Position numbers and translations under genes: made by a program | Shown here: in pieces, positions 20,967 through 28,609 of the stretch | Position numbering within the stretch: position 1 is the first letter of the stretch | How the letters are laid out: every line of letters starts with the position of its first letter | Assembly: GCF_001673365.1 (NCBI RefSeq) | Contig: NZ_LZLS01000191.1 | Coordinates: forward strand, 62,001 to 126,000 | Reading direction: 5' to 3' | Source of the DNA: Mycobacterium asiaticum | GTDB lineage: Bacteria; Actinomycetota; Actinomycetes; Mycobacteriales; Mycobacteriaceae | Length of the DNA: 64,000 nt | Notes under the pieces: generated by a model | The model's input: the letters and a program-made list of their open reading frames with translations, nothing else | The model's database searches: none | What the model was told of the DNA's origin: nothing

Positions 20967-21653
20967 TCAGGGATTACTCTTCCAGCCGGCGACACCGATA
21001 GCGATCATCCGCAATTGCTTAACCGCGATCCGGTGAATCTCTTCTAACGCTTCGGTGCTCTGGGCGTCCTCGATGGCCTCGGCGGTGACGATCATCGCGT
21101 TGACGAACAGGCTGGCCAGCACGTTGAGGTCTTCGGTGCTCCACTCGTTGAGCCGTGGGAAACGAGCGAGGTCGGTCGCGAGTTCAGAGACGATCAGCCT
21201 GATCTCGGTGCGAATCGCATAGCGCAGCACCGAAACGCCGGTCGATCGTTCGCGCGAAATAAAGCGCCAGTGCTCGCGCTGCTCGGCGACACTGCCGACC
21301 AGGATTTCCACCGACGATTCGATCACGCGGTTGGGGTCCAGCTTGCCCGCGCGTGCCCCGCGCAACGTGTCACGCAGGCTGCGGAACGACTCGTCGATCA
21401 GCACCAGGCCGAGGGCCTCCATCGACTCGAAGTGGCGATAGAAAGCCGCGGGTACGATTCCGGCCTCGCGGGTTACCTCACGCAGGCTCAGCCCGCTGAA
21501 GCTGCGGTCATTGAGCGCCTTAAGAGCGGCGGCGATGATCGCGCGCCGGGTCGCCTCTTTGCGTTCCTCACGCGAAGGCGTGTCGCGGGAGCTCTCTCGG
21601 CTCCGGTCCCGGCTCGATCGCCGCGGGTGTGAGCTAGGAGTACGACTGTTCAC
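20967..21653 (-). CDS. TetR-family regulator of the desaturase cassette
   Basis: 228 residues from the GTG at 21653 (VNSRTPSSHPRR). The basic N-terminal tail (SSRDRSRESSRDTPSREERKE) precedes the TetR helix-turn-helix (RRAIIAAALKALNDRSFSGLSLREVTREAGIVPAAFYRHFESMEAL, shown here in part: VTREAGIVPAAFYRHF). It is divergent from the ferredoxin-reductase gene. A GTTCAC/GTGAAC palindrome covers its own start codon and a near-copy covers the reductase start, so it probably represses both directions. This layout is like DesT or similar regulators of fatty-acid desaturases. The ligand is probably an acyl-CoA, by inference. Confidence 0.83.
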   Translation of the reverse strand: MNSRTPSSHPRRSSRDRSRESSRDTPSREERKEATRRAIIAAALKALNDRSFSGLSLREVTREAGIVPAAFYRHFESMEALGLVLIDESFRSLRDTLRGARAGKLDPNRVIESSVEILVGSVAEQREHWRFISRERSTGVSVLRYAIRTEIRLIVSELATDLARFPRLNEWSTEDLNVLASLFVNAMIVTAEAIEDAQSTEALEEIHRIAVKQLRMIAIGVAGWKSNP

Positions 21654-21662
21654 TATGTGAAC
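21648..21662. promoter_or_regulatory. Palindrome over the TetR start codon, candidate operator 1
   Basis: GTTCAC (21648-21653) and GTGAAC (21657-21662) are perfect 6-bp inverted arms with a 3-base spacer. The site includes the TetR GTG start codon (21651-21653 on the minus strand), which fits autorepression. Confidence 0.65.
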
Positions 21663-21714
21663 CGTAACACAGAGCTGGCGAAACCCTTGACCACCTGCGC
21701 AGAACGATGTCACG

Positions 21715-21730
21715 GTGTACATATGTTCAC
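21715..21730. promoter_or_regulatory. Near-palindrome over the reductase start codon, candidate operator 2
   Basis: GTGTACAT then ATGTTCAC (21715-21730) match as inverted 8-mers at 7 of 8 positions. The half-site GTTCAC is the same as in the palindrome at 21648-21662. The site covers the ATG (21723) of the reductase, so both start codons of the divergent pair are marked by the same motif. Confidence 0.6.
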
Positions 21731-22796
21731 TCAAACTTTCACTCGGACGTTCGCCAAGCGAGTCCTGAGTTCAGACCTCGTCGATCTGCTCACCGGGCCG
21801 CACGGCGTCGACCGGTACACCGAGCTTGTGACGCCGACCTGGACGTCGGGCGAACCCCGCGCCAAGGTGATCGACGTGCGGCGCACCACGCCCCGCAGCG
21901 TCACGCTAACGCTGGCTCCGAACGATGCGTTCACTGAGCGTCACCGCGTCCGGGCGGGCCAGTTCGTCAACGTGACTGTCGAGATCGACGGGCGGATGCA
22001 CTCGCGGTGCTACTCGCCGGCCAACGTCGAAGGCAGCAACTCACTCGAACTCACGATCGGTGTCCACGACGGCGGCCTGGTATCGACGTACCTGTACGAG
22101 CGGGCACGTCGCGGCATGGTCGTTGGGTTGGACGGCGTCGGTGGCGACTTCGTCATGCCCGAACTGCGTCCGCGAAGGATCCTGTTCGTCTCCGGCGGGA
22201 GCGGCATTACGCCGGTCATGGCGATGCTGCGCACACTGGTCGCCGAAGGCCATTCCGGCGAGATCGCTTTCGTGCACTACGCCCGCACCCCTAAGCAAGC
22301 GTGCTACCGCGAGGAGCTGGCCGCGATGCCCGGAGTGCGGGTGCTGCACGGCTACACCCGCTCGGGTGTCGGCGACCTGGACGGCCGCTTCGACGCCGCG
22401 CACCTGGCCGCCGCGATGGAGGCGCCCGACGCGGTGTTCGTCTGCGGGCCAACCCCTTTGGTCGACGCCGTCAAGGCGCACTGTGAAAACGTGTTCACTG
22501 AAAGTTTCGTGCCGCCCGTGTTCGAACCGCCGGCCAATCCGTCCGGTGGTCGCGTCAAGTTCGCGGACAGCAAGATCGACGTCGAAGACGACGGCCGCTC
22601 GCTGCTGGAACAGGCCGAGGCGGCAGGCCTGAAACCGGAAAACGGTTGCCGGATGGGTATCTGCCACACCTGCACGCGGCGCAAGACTTCCGGCACGGTG
22701 CGCAACCTGGTGACCGGCGCCGTCTCCACCGCACCCGACGAGAAGGTGCAGATCTGTGTATCCGTCCCCGTCGGCGACGTCGATATCGCCCTCTAA
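21723..22796 (+). CDS. Ferredoxin reductase-type electron donor with FAD, NAD and 2Fe-2S domains
   Basis: 357 residues from the ATG at 21723. Domain order: an N-terminal tail, FAD-binding domain with HSRCYSPAN (R-x-Y-S), NAD(P) domain with LFVSGGSGITPVMAML and FVCGPTPLVDAV, then a C-terminal plant-type 2Fe-2S domain with the cysteines of CRMGICHTCTRRK and a last Cys near VQICVS. This is the architecture of Rv3230c, the electron donor of the stearoyl-CoA desaturase DesA3. It precedes a DesA3-like desaturase by 97 bp, so it probably feeds electrons to it. Confidence 0.88.
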   Translation: MFTQTFTRTFAKRVLSSDLVDLLTGPHGVDRYTELVTPTWTSGEPRAKVIDVRRTTPRSVTLTLAPNDAFTERHRVRAGQFVNVTVEIDGRMHSRCYSPANVEGSNSLELTIGVHDGGLVSTYLYERARRGMVVGLDGVGGDFVMPELRPRRILFVSGGSGITPVMAMLRTLVAEGHSGEIAFVHYARTPKQACYREELAAMPGVRVLHGYTRSGVGDLDGRFDAAHLAAAMEAPDAVFVCGPTPLVDAVKAHCENVFTESFVPPVFEPPANPSGGRVKFADSKIDVEDDGRSLLEQAEAAGLKPENGCRMGICHTCTRRKTSGTVRNLVTGAVSTAPDEKVQICVSVPVGDVDIAL

Positions 22797-22803
22797 GCCG
22801 ACC

Positions 22804-22849
22804 GTGAATCTGGCGACGGCCCCGCGGCTTTTCGCGTCGTCAGATTCAC
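22804..22849. repeat. Inverted repeat between reductase and desaturase
   Basis: GTGAATCTGGCGACG (22804-22818) pairs with 22835-22849 at 14 of 15 positions across a 16-base loop. It follows the reductase stop by 7 bp and precedes the desaturase start by 44 bp. It could be an intercistronic mRNA structure that partly terminates or stabilises the message, or a dispersed mycobacterial palindrome. Confidence 0.65.
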
Positions 22850-22893
22850 ACTCGCCCAGACCCGTCAGCCCCAAAACTCTGGAAGGAAATGCC

Positions 22894-24000
22894 ATGTCCC
22901 AGAACAAAATCGTCCTCACCAAAGACCAGACCGACGCCTTCGGACGTGAACTCGACGCCATCAAGGAACGTGTGATGGCAAAGCTCGGCGAAGAAGACGC
23001 CGAGTACATCCGCAAGGTCATCAAGACCCAGCGTGCCCTGGAAGTCGGCGGCCGCGTGCTGCTGTTTCTGCCCCCGGCCTGGCTGCTCGGCACGGGCATG
23101 CTCGGCATCGCGAAGATCCTGGACAACATGGAGATCGGGCACAACATCATGCACGGCCAGTACGACTGGATGCGTGACCCGACGATCTCCGGCCGTGACT
23201 TCGAGTGGGATACCGCCTGCCCGGCCGATCAGTGGCGGCATTCGCACAACTACATGCACCACACTCACACCAACATCGTCGGAATGGACCGCGACATCGG
23301 TTACGGCATCATCCGGATGAGTGAAGACCAGCCCTGGGAGCGGTACTTCCTGGGCAACCCCGTCTACGCATTCCTGCTGATGGTGCTGTTCCAGTACGGT
23401 GTGGCGCTGCACGAGCTGGAAACCGAGCGGATCCGCTCCGGTGAGATCACCGTCCGCGACAAGCGCGAGACGTTGAAGGAGATCTGGAAGAAAACCCGCC
23501 GCCAGACGCTGAAGGACTACGTCGCCTTCCCGCTGCTGGCCGGTCCGTTCGCACCGTTCGTCTTCACCGGGAACCTCACCGCCAACCTGATGCGCAACGT
23601 GTGGTCCTACATGATCATCTTCTGCGGGCACTTCCCGGACGGGACGCAGGAATTCACCATCGACGAGACCAAGGACGAAACGCGCGGTCAGTGGTATTTC
23701 CGTCAGGTACTCGGTTCGGCGAACCTGACCGGCGGCAGGGTCTTTCACCTACTGTCGGGCAACTTGTCGCACCAGATTGAGCACCACCTGTTCCCGGACA
23801 TGCCGGCGCGCCGGTACGCCGAGATCGCACCCGAGGTGCAGGAGATCTGCGAGCGCTACGGGATCCCCTACAACAAGGGCCCGCTGCTCAAGCAGTTCGG
23901 CACGGTGGTCCGCAAGATCGTGCGGTTGACGTTCCCCGATTCGTGGACCCGTAAGCGCAAAGCCAAGGTGTCCGCCGGACGGGAGTTGGTGGCTGCGTAG
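22894..24000 (+). CDS. Membrane fatty acid desaturase (DesA3-like)
   Basis: 368 residues from the ATG at 22894, with GGAAGGAA upstream. The three His boxes of di-iron membrane desaturases are clear: GHNIMHGQ (H-x3-4-H), HSHNYMHHTHTN (H-x2-3-HH) and HQIEHHLFPDMP. Hydrophobic segments lie at about residues 45-65, 155-170 and 205-235. It introduces a double bond in acyl chains using O2 and electrons from the reductase encoded just upstream. It is a second copy of the Rv3229c/Rv3230c type of system, with its own TetR. The exact substrate is not evident. Confidence 0.9.
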   Translation: MSQNKIVLTKDQTDAFGRELDAIKERVMAKLGEEDAEYIRKVIKTQRALEVGGRVLLFLPPAWLLGTGMLGIAKILDNMEIGHNIMHGQYDWMRDPTISGRDFEWDTACPADQWRHSHNYMHHTHTNIVGMDRDIGYGIIRMSEDQPWERYFLGNPVYAFLLMVLFQYGVALHELETERIRSGEITVRDKRETLKEIWKKTRRQTLKDYVAFPLLAGPFAPFVFTGNLTANLMRNVWSYMIIFCGHFPDGTQEFTIDETKDETRGQWYFRQVLGSANLTGGRVFHLLSGNLSHQIEHHLFPDMPARRYAEIAPEVQEICERYGIPYNKGPLLKQFGTVVRKIVRLTFPDSWTRKRKAKVSAGRELVAA

Positions 24001-24004
24001 CGCT

Positions 24005-24077
24005 AATGGCGCCGGGACTGCGTCCAGGGTGTGTCAATTCGACATCGGGTCACCCTGGACGCAGACTCGGCGCCATT
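24005..24077. repeat. 27-bp-arm inverted repeat after the desaturase gene
   Basis: 24005-24031 and 24051-24077 are inverted copies matching at 25 of 27 positions, with a 19-base loop. The arms begin AATGGCGCCG and end CCAGGGTG. The left arm starts 5 bp after the desaturase stop and the right arm ends 20 bp before the next start. It is a likely terminator or a copy of an intergenic repeat family. Confidence 0.72.
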
Positions 24078-24096
24078 TCGGGTGGACAATAGGGCG

Positions 24097-24612
24097 GTGG
24101 AGTGGACCGGTGTGCGCTATTCGGATAAGCCGACCGTGGAAGCTTCCACCTGGGTCGACGCCAATCCCCAGCGTGTCTGGAGTCTGGTCTCCGACATTGA
24201 GCTGATGCCCTCCCTCAGCAATGAACTGCAGTCGGTGGCGTGGTTGGACGGGGCCAGCGAGCCCCGGATCGGGGCCCGTTTCGTCGGGCACAACGAGCAC
24301 GACGCATTCGGCACGTGGAGCACGACTTCCCAGATCGTGTCGTTTGACCAGCCACGCGAATTCGCTTGGGCTGTTGGGGAAATCGCCAATCCAGCGGCAG
24401 TCTGGCGGTTTCGGCTGACGCCACGCGACGGCGGCACTGCGCTGTCGTTCTGGATGCAGATGGGCCCGGGTCGTTCCGGATTGTCGAATGCCATCGACTC
24501 GATGCCCGACAAGGAAGAAAAGATCGTCTTCGTACGGTTGCGGGAATTCGAAGCCGCGATCGACAAGACCCTGGCATCGATCAAGAGGCTGGCCGAACAC
24601 GGAGTGCGGTGA
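24097..24612 (+). CDS. SRPBCC (polyketide cyclase/START-like) family protein
   Basis: 171 residues from the GTG at 24097 (VEWTGVRYSDKPTVEAST). The pattern VEASTWVDANPQRVWSLVSDIELMPSL is the first strand and helix of the SRPBCC hydrophobic-ligand fold. RFVGHNEHDAFGTWSTTSQIV and WRFRLTPRDGGTAL fit the following strands. The family binds or modifies lipids or polyketides. Its stop overlaps the start of the LLM oxidoreductase by one base (TGATG), so the two work together. The start is uncertain: GTG at 24112 is also possible. Confidence 0.75.
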   Translation: MEWTGVRYSDKPTVEASTWVDANPQRVWSLVSDIELMPSLSNELQSVAWLDGASEPRIGARFVGHNEHDAFGTWSTTSQIVSFDQPREFAWAVGEIANPAAVWRFRLTPRDGGTALSFWMQMGPGRSGLSNAIDSMPDKEEKIVFVRLREFEAAIDKTLASIKRLAEHGVR

Positions 24613-25658
24613 TGCGGACCGCGACGACGGTCGAACTCTCGGCAGGCCACGCCGCTACGGAAGCAGTCGCCTTCGTCGTCGAGGCGCAGCGGCTGGGTCT
24701 CGACGTTTGCTGGGTTGCCGAGGCCTGGGGCACCGACGCCCCGTCGGTCATCGGATACCTGGCGGCCCGCACCGACCGGATGCTGCTGGGGTCGGGCGTC
24801 ATCCAGATCGGTACGCGCTCGCCGGTGCTCGTGGCGCAAACGGCGATCACGTTGGCCAACCTCTCGGGTGGACGGTTCCTGCTGGGTCTCGGTGTGTCGG
24901 GGCCGCAGGTGATGGAGGGTTTGCATGGAGTGGCGTTCGCCCGGCCACTGACCCGCACCCGCGAGACCGTCGAGATCGTCCGCCAAGTGTTCGAGGGCGG
25001 CAAAATCTCCTACTCCGGCAAGGAAATTCAGATCCCCCGCCCGGGCGGTGAGGCCGTCCCGATGCGGCTGTCGACCAGACCCGAGCACCCGATACCCATC
25101 TATCTGGCCACTCTCTCACCGGCGATGCTGTCCCTGACCGGCCAGATTGCCGACGGTTGGCTGGGCACCAGCTTCGTTCCGGAAGGTGCCGACGAGGCCT
25201 ACTTCGCCCACCTGGACCAGGGTTTGGCCGCTGCCGGACGCACCAGGGCCGACATAGATATCTGTCAGGGTGCCGAAGTCGCCTTCGCCGCCGACGAGGA
25301 TGAGCTGCGTGAGATGGTGGCCGGGCGCAAGATGGAGCTTGCCTTCAGCCTCGGCGGAATGGGTTCGGCCACTACGAACTTCTACAACCAGGCCTACAGC
25401 CGGCAAGGCTGGGAAGAGGTTGCCGCCGCGGTGCGGGAACGCTGGCAGGCCGGTGACCGCCCGGGCGCCGCCGCGCTGATCACCGACGAGATGGTGCTCG
25501 CCACAACGCTTATCGGTACCGAAGCGATGGTCCGTGCGCGCCTTGCCGTTTGGCGTGACGCGGGAGTTGACACTGTGCGTCTCTATCCCGCGGGGGACAC
25601 GCTGGACGCCAAGCTCGCCACGCTCGGTCGGGCCATCGAACTGGTCCGCGAGGTCTAA
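24612..25658 (+). CDS. LLM-class F420-dependent oxidoreductase
   Basis: 348 residues. Luciferase-like TIM-barrel motifs: LGLDVCWVAEAWGTDAPS, LLGSGVIQIGTRSPV and GGRFLLGLGVSGPQVMEG. This is the Rv3520c-like subgroup, which uses F420 rather than FMN as far as is known. It is coupled to the SRPBCC gene. It is not the missing Fgd2: the sequence lacks the Fgd2 N-terminal signal and pattern that I would expect. The substrate is unknown. Its stop overlaps the stop of the convergent DUF1214 gene by 4 bp. Confidence 0.83.
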   Translation: MRTATTVELSAGHAATEAVAFVVEAQRLGLDVCWVAEAWGTDAPSVIGYLAARTDRMLLGSGVIQIGTRSPVLVAQTAITLANLSGGRFLLGLGVSGPQVMEGLHGVAFARPLTRTRETVEIVRQVFEGGKISYSGKEIQIPRPGGEAVPMRLSTRPEHPIPIYLATLSPAMLSLTGQIADGWLGTSFVPEGADEAYFAHLDQGLAAAGRTRADIDICQGAEVAFAADEDELREMVAGRKMELAFSLGGMGSATTNFYNQAYSRQGWEEVAAAVRERWQAGDRPGAAALITDEMVLATTLIGTEAMVRARLAVWRDAGVDTVRLYPAGDTLDAKLATLGRAIELVREV

Positions 25659-26758
25659 CGCACGGCGGTGGGCGCGTCCGACACCTTGACGAGTTGCACC
25701 TCCGGGCGCGACGGCACCCCGTCGGCGAGGAACCATCGAAACGCTAGGTTGCCGCGCGGATAGCCCAGTGTCGTCAGTGAATTGGGGTGGCCCGTGCTGG
25801 CGCTGGCCAGCACGATGGTGACCGACCCGTCACTGTTGGGCACTGCGCTATGCCCGTTCACCGAACACCGTGCGTCAGCCGCACCGTAGGTCGCCATGAA
25901 CTGATTCCACACCACCATGTTCCAGAATCTGCACGACGGCGGCCGATGCGTGATCACCAGCGCTTCGTCATCCTCGAGCACGAAACTGCCGTAGGCATAG
26001 CAGGCATCTCGCGCCGACCAGCCGAAGTTGGCATCCGGAACCTGGTACGGTTCGGCGAATTCGTTTGCCGCATGGGCGACTTCGTGGCCCAGCGCGTGCC
26101 CGTCGTCGCTCCGCGTCCCCACGGCCAACGGCACGATGGCAAACATGGTGCGCAGCCACGTGGTCGCCGCCCGTAGGCTGGCCGCGGTCTCGGCGTCGCC
26201 ATGTTCGATCGGATCCGGCTCGTCGAGCGGTTCGATATTCCAGACGACCGGGCGCCCGGTCAACGGATCGGCCTGGTAATCACGAGTCATCAGCGCGGCC
26301 GCGTCAGGCGTCGGCGGGAATTCGAAGGAGAAGTTTCCTTCGGCGTCGATGTCCAGATCGGTGTCGCGGACGATGGCAACGACTCGGTCCGACCACGCGC
26401 CCGGCGCGGGCTCGTTGTAGGCCGTGACCGAAAAGTACACGCTGTCACCCTTATTGCCGCTGATGCGATACCCGCGTCGCGGATCGACCGGGCACAGGTA
26501 GTAGTACGCGTCGGTGTTGTCGCCACCCCAACGGCGGTCCCGGCGGAACGGGGTGTTCACGGCGACGAACTGCGGGCGCCCGGGTTCGGGAAACAGGTAG
26601 TTGTCCAGCGCCACACCCAGTGTCGTGGCGAGCATGCGGTAGCCGTCGGCGACGTGCCGGTCATCGGTCACGGCGCGGTCGCCCTCCAGGAACGAACGGT
26701 CGAGTTCGCCGAGCGTGGCGAGCAGATCTTTCCACGCGGCAGTCGACTCGTGCGTCAT
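25655..26758 (-). CDS. DUF1214/DUF1254-like domain protein
   Basis: 367 residues from the ATG at 26758 (MTHESTAAWKDLLA); a longer frame upstream runs antisense into TetR coding sequence and is rejected. The C-terminal half has the DUF1214 hallmark CYAYGSFVLEDDEALVITH.. and RFWNMVVWNQFMATY, with YFSVTAYNEPAPGAWSDR earlier. No signal peptide is visible. Such proteins are of unknown function and are common in mycobacteria. The start overlaps the TetR stop (ATGA), so they form an operon and the TetR probably controls it. Confidence 0.75.
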   Translation of the reverse strand: MTHESTAAWKDLLATLGELDRSFLEGDRAVTDDRHVADGYRMLATTLGVALDNYLFPEPGRPQFVAVNTPFRRDRRWGGDNTDAYYYLCPVDPRRGYRISGNKGDSVYFSVTAYNEPAPGAWSDRVVAIVRDTDLDIDAEGNFSFEFPPTPDAAALMTRDYQADPLTGRPVVWNIEPLDEPDPIEHGDAETAASLRAATTWLRTMFAIVPLAVGTRSDDGHALGHEVAHAANEFAEPYQVPDANFGWSARDACYAYGSFVLEDDEALVITHRPPSCRFWNMVVWNQFMATYGAADARCSVNGHSAVPNSDGSVTIVLASASTGHPNSLTTLGYPRGNLAFRWFLADGVPSRPEVQLVKVSDAPTAVR

Positions 26759-27330
26759 GCGCTGATTCCTTTCAGGAGCAAGGTCGTGGTGCGATCGATC
26801 CACGCGTCGTCCATGTCGTTGGGTCTGGTGAGCAGGCCCAGCAGTATGACGCCCGCGATCGTTTCGGCGAGTTCGTCCGCGGTTACGTCGGGTCGTACCT
26901 CGCCGCGGTGTGCACCCTTTTCGAGTAACTGGGCGAGGCCACCGGCGATGATGTCGGAAAACCGTTCCAGCAGTGCCGAATGCAGGGTGGGATCGGCGGG
27001 CATCTCGCCTATTAACCCGGGTAGGGCGGCACGCGCGGCGGGTGTCGTGAGGGCGCTCTTTGTGCGACAGACCATTTCGCGCAGATCGTCGGGTAGCGAG
27101 CCGGTGTCGGGAATAGCGGTTTCGGCGCTGATCGGGAACACCGCCTCGTGTACGAGGTGCGCCTTGCTCGGCCAACGCCGGTAGATCGCGGGCTTACTCG
27201 TCCCGGCCCGTTCGGCGATGGCGGAGACCCTTAGTCCCGAGTAATCGGTCTGCTCGAGCAGTTCAACGGTGGCGTTCAGCACCGCCGCATCGATTCGCGG
27301 ATCACGGGGACGACCAAAGTCTACTACCAT
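26755..27330 (-). CDS. TetR-family transcriptional regulator
   Basis: 191 residues from the ATG at 27330 (MVVDFGRPRDPRID). The helix-turn-helix region is LRVSAIAERAGTSKPAIYRRWPSKAHLV. The C-terminal domain has the pattern of TetR_C proteins (DELAETIAGVILLGLL). It is divergent from the sulfotransferase gene and co-operonic with the DUF1214 gene. The gap between the divergent starts (27331-27370) holds TTAC (27330-27333) and GTAA (27344-27347) flanking ACTCAGAGT, a possible operator of low certainty. Confidence 0.82.
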   Translation of the reverse strand: MVVDFGRPRDPRIDAAVLNATVELLEQTDYSGLRVSAIAERAGTSKPAIYRRWPSKAHLVHEAVFPISAETAIPDTGSLPDDLREMVCRTKSALTTPAARAALPGLIGEMPADPTLHSALLERFSDIIAGGLAQLLEKGAHRGEVRPDVTADELAETIAGVILLGLLTRPNDMDDAWIDRTTTLLLKGISA

Positions 27331-27370
27331 TACGAAACTCAGAGTAACATAAGTCGCCGTGCCGGAAACC

Positions 27371-28594
27371 ATGCGGTTGGACGACCTTACCGAGCCCCGC
27401 TTCAGTTCGGAGGCTCAACCGATCCTGGACATGATGGGCGCAATGGCCCCGGACTGCCCCCTCGATGCTGATGCGTTGTGCGCCAAGGCGAGTGCTGACA
27501 CCGGCCTAGACGATTTCGGTCCCGCCGACTACCGCGAGCGTCTCGACGTCTACCTGAAAGCCCTGCGCGACATCGACGGCTTGCACGGGGCCGGGGTAGT
27601 CAACTTCTACGGTCAGCTGCTGCAGTTGCTGAAGAACCGCTTGCTGCTGGCCGACCTGCTCAGCCGGAACCCGGAGATCAACGACATCGAGTTGCCGTCG
27701 CCAGTGGTAATCGCCGGGCTGCCCCGAACCGGCACCACCCATCTGCACAATCTGCTGGCCGCGGCGCCCACGTTCCGCACCATGCCGTACTGGGAAAGCA
27801 ACGAGCCGTTCCCGTTGCCGGCCGAGGCCGGCCAGCAGCCCGACCCGCGGCGCACCCGGATGGACGTCGCGGTCGGCGTGATCAATCTGGTGATGCCGCA
27901 TTTCGCGTTGATGCACGAGATGACCACCGATCACGTTCATGAAGAGATCCAGCTGCTGGCCAACGATTTTTCGACGATGCTGTTCGAAACGCTGGCCCAT
28001 GTACCGCAATGGCGCGACTACTACCAGGCGCACGACCAAACGCCGCACTACCGCTACCTCGCCACCCAACTCCGGGCCATGCAGTTCCTGCGCGGCGGGA
28101 AGCGGTGGCTGCTCAAGTCACCCCAGCACCTCGAGCAGGTGCCGGTGCTGAATCGGGTCTTCCCCGACTGCATTGTGGTGTTCACCCACCGAGACCCCGT
28201 CCCGGTCGCACTGTCGATGGTCGCCATGATCACCTACTCGGCCCGCATGCACCGCTCGCCGGTGCCGGTCGCGCAGATCGCCCGATACTGGATCGACCGG
28301 CTCGAGCAAATGCTCAACGCACTCGTCCGCGACCGGGACACCATCGGCCCGGACCGCTCCATTGACATCCGCTTCGACGACTTCATGGCCGACGAATTCG
28401 GGGTTGCCGAAAGGGTTTACGCACTGGCCGGCGAAGAGTTCACCGATGTGGCCCGCGCGGCGATCGGTGACTATCTCACCGGCCATCGGCGGGGCCGGTT
28501 GGGCAGTGTCGAAACGTCGCACGAGATGTTCGGACTGAACGAAGGCGATCTGCGAGCCCGCTTCGCGCCCTACGTCGAGCGCTTCCTGCGCTAG
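27371..28594 (+). CDS. Sulfotransferase family protein
   Basis: 407 residues from the ATG at 27371 (MRLDDLTEPRFS), with CCGGAAACC before it; an in-frame GTG at 27359 is the alternative. The PAPS 5'-phosphosulfate loop is IAGLPRTGTTHLHNLL (near residue 115) and the 3'-phosphate region is VVFTHRDPVPVALSM. It belongs to the large mycobacterial Sulfotransfer_3 group, like Rv3529c. It would transfer sulfate from PAPS to a lipid or other acceptor not known to me. It stands 15 bp before ephF on the same strand. Confidence 0.8.
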   Translation: MRLDDLTEPRFSSEAQPILDMMGAMAPDCPLDADALCAKASADTGLDDFGPADYRERLDVYLKALRDIDGLHGAGVVNFYGQLLQLLKNRLLLADLLSRNPEINDIELPSPVVIAGLPRTGTTHLHNLLAAAPTFRTMPYWESNEPFPLPAEAGQQPDPRRTRMDVAVGVINLVMPHFALMHEMTTDHVHEEIQLLANDFSTMLFETLAHVPQWRDYYQAHDQTPHYRYLATQLRAMQFLRGGKRWLLKSPQHLEQVPVLNRVFPDCIVVFTHRDPVPVALSMVAMITYSARMHRSPVPVAQIARYWIDRLEQMLNALVRDRDTIGPDRSIDIRFDDFMADEFGVAERVYALAGEEFTDVARAAIGDYLTGHRRGRLGSVETSHEMFGLNEGDLRARFAPYVERFLR

Positions 28595-28609
28595 TACTAG
28601 TTTCTCAAC

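Noticed and set aside
22041-23150. 369-codon frame on the minus strand
   Set aside because: Antisense to the reductase and desaturase, with no recognisable domain.
26759-27175. N-terminal extension of the DUF1214 frame to 27175
   Set aside because: It is antisense-free but overlaps the TetR coding sequence on the same strand in another frame; the ATG at 26758 overlapping the TetR stop is the normal operon arrangement.
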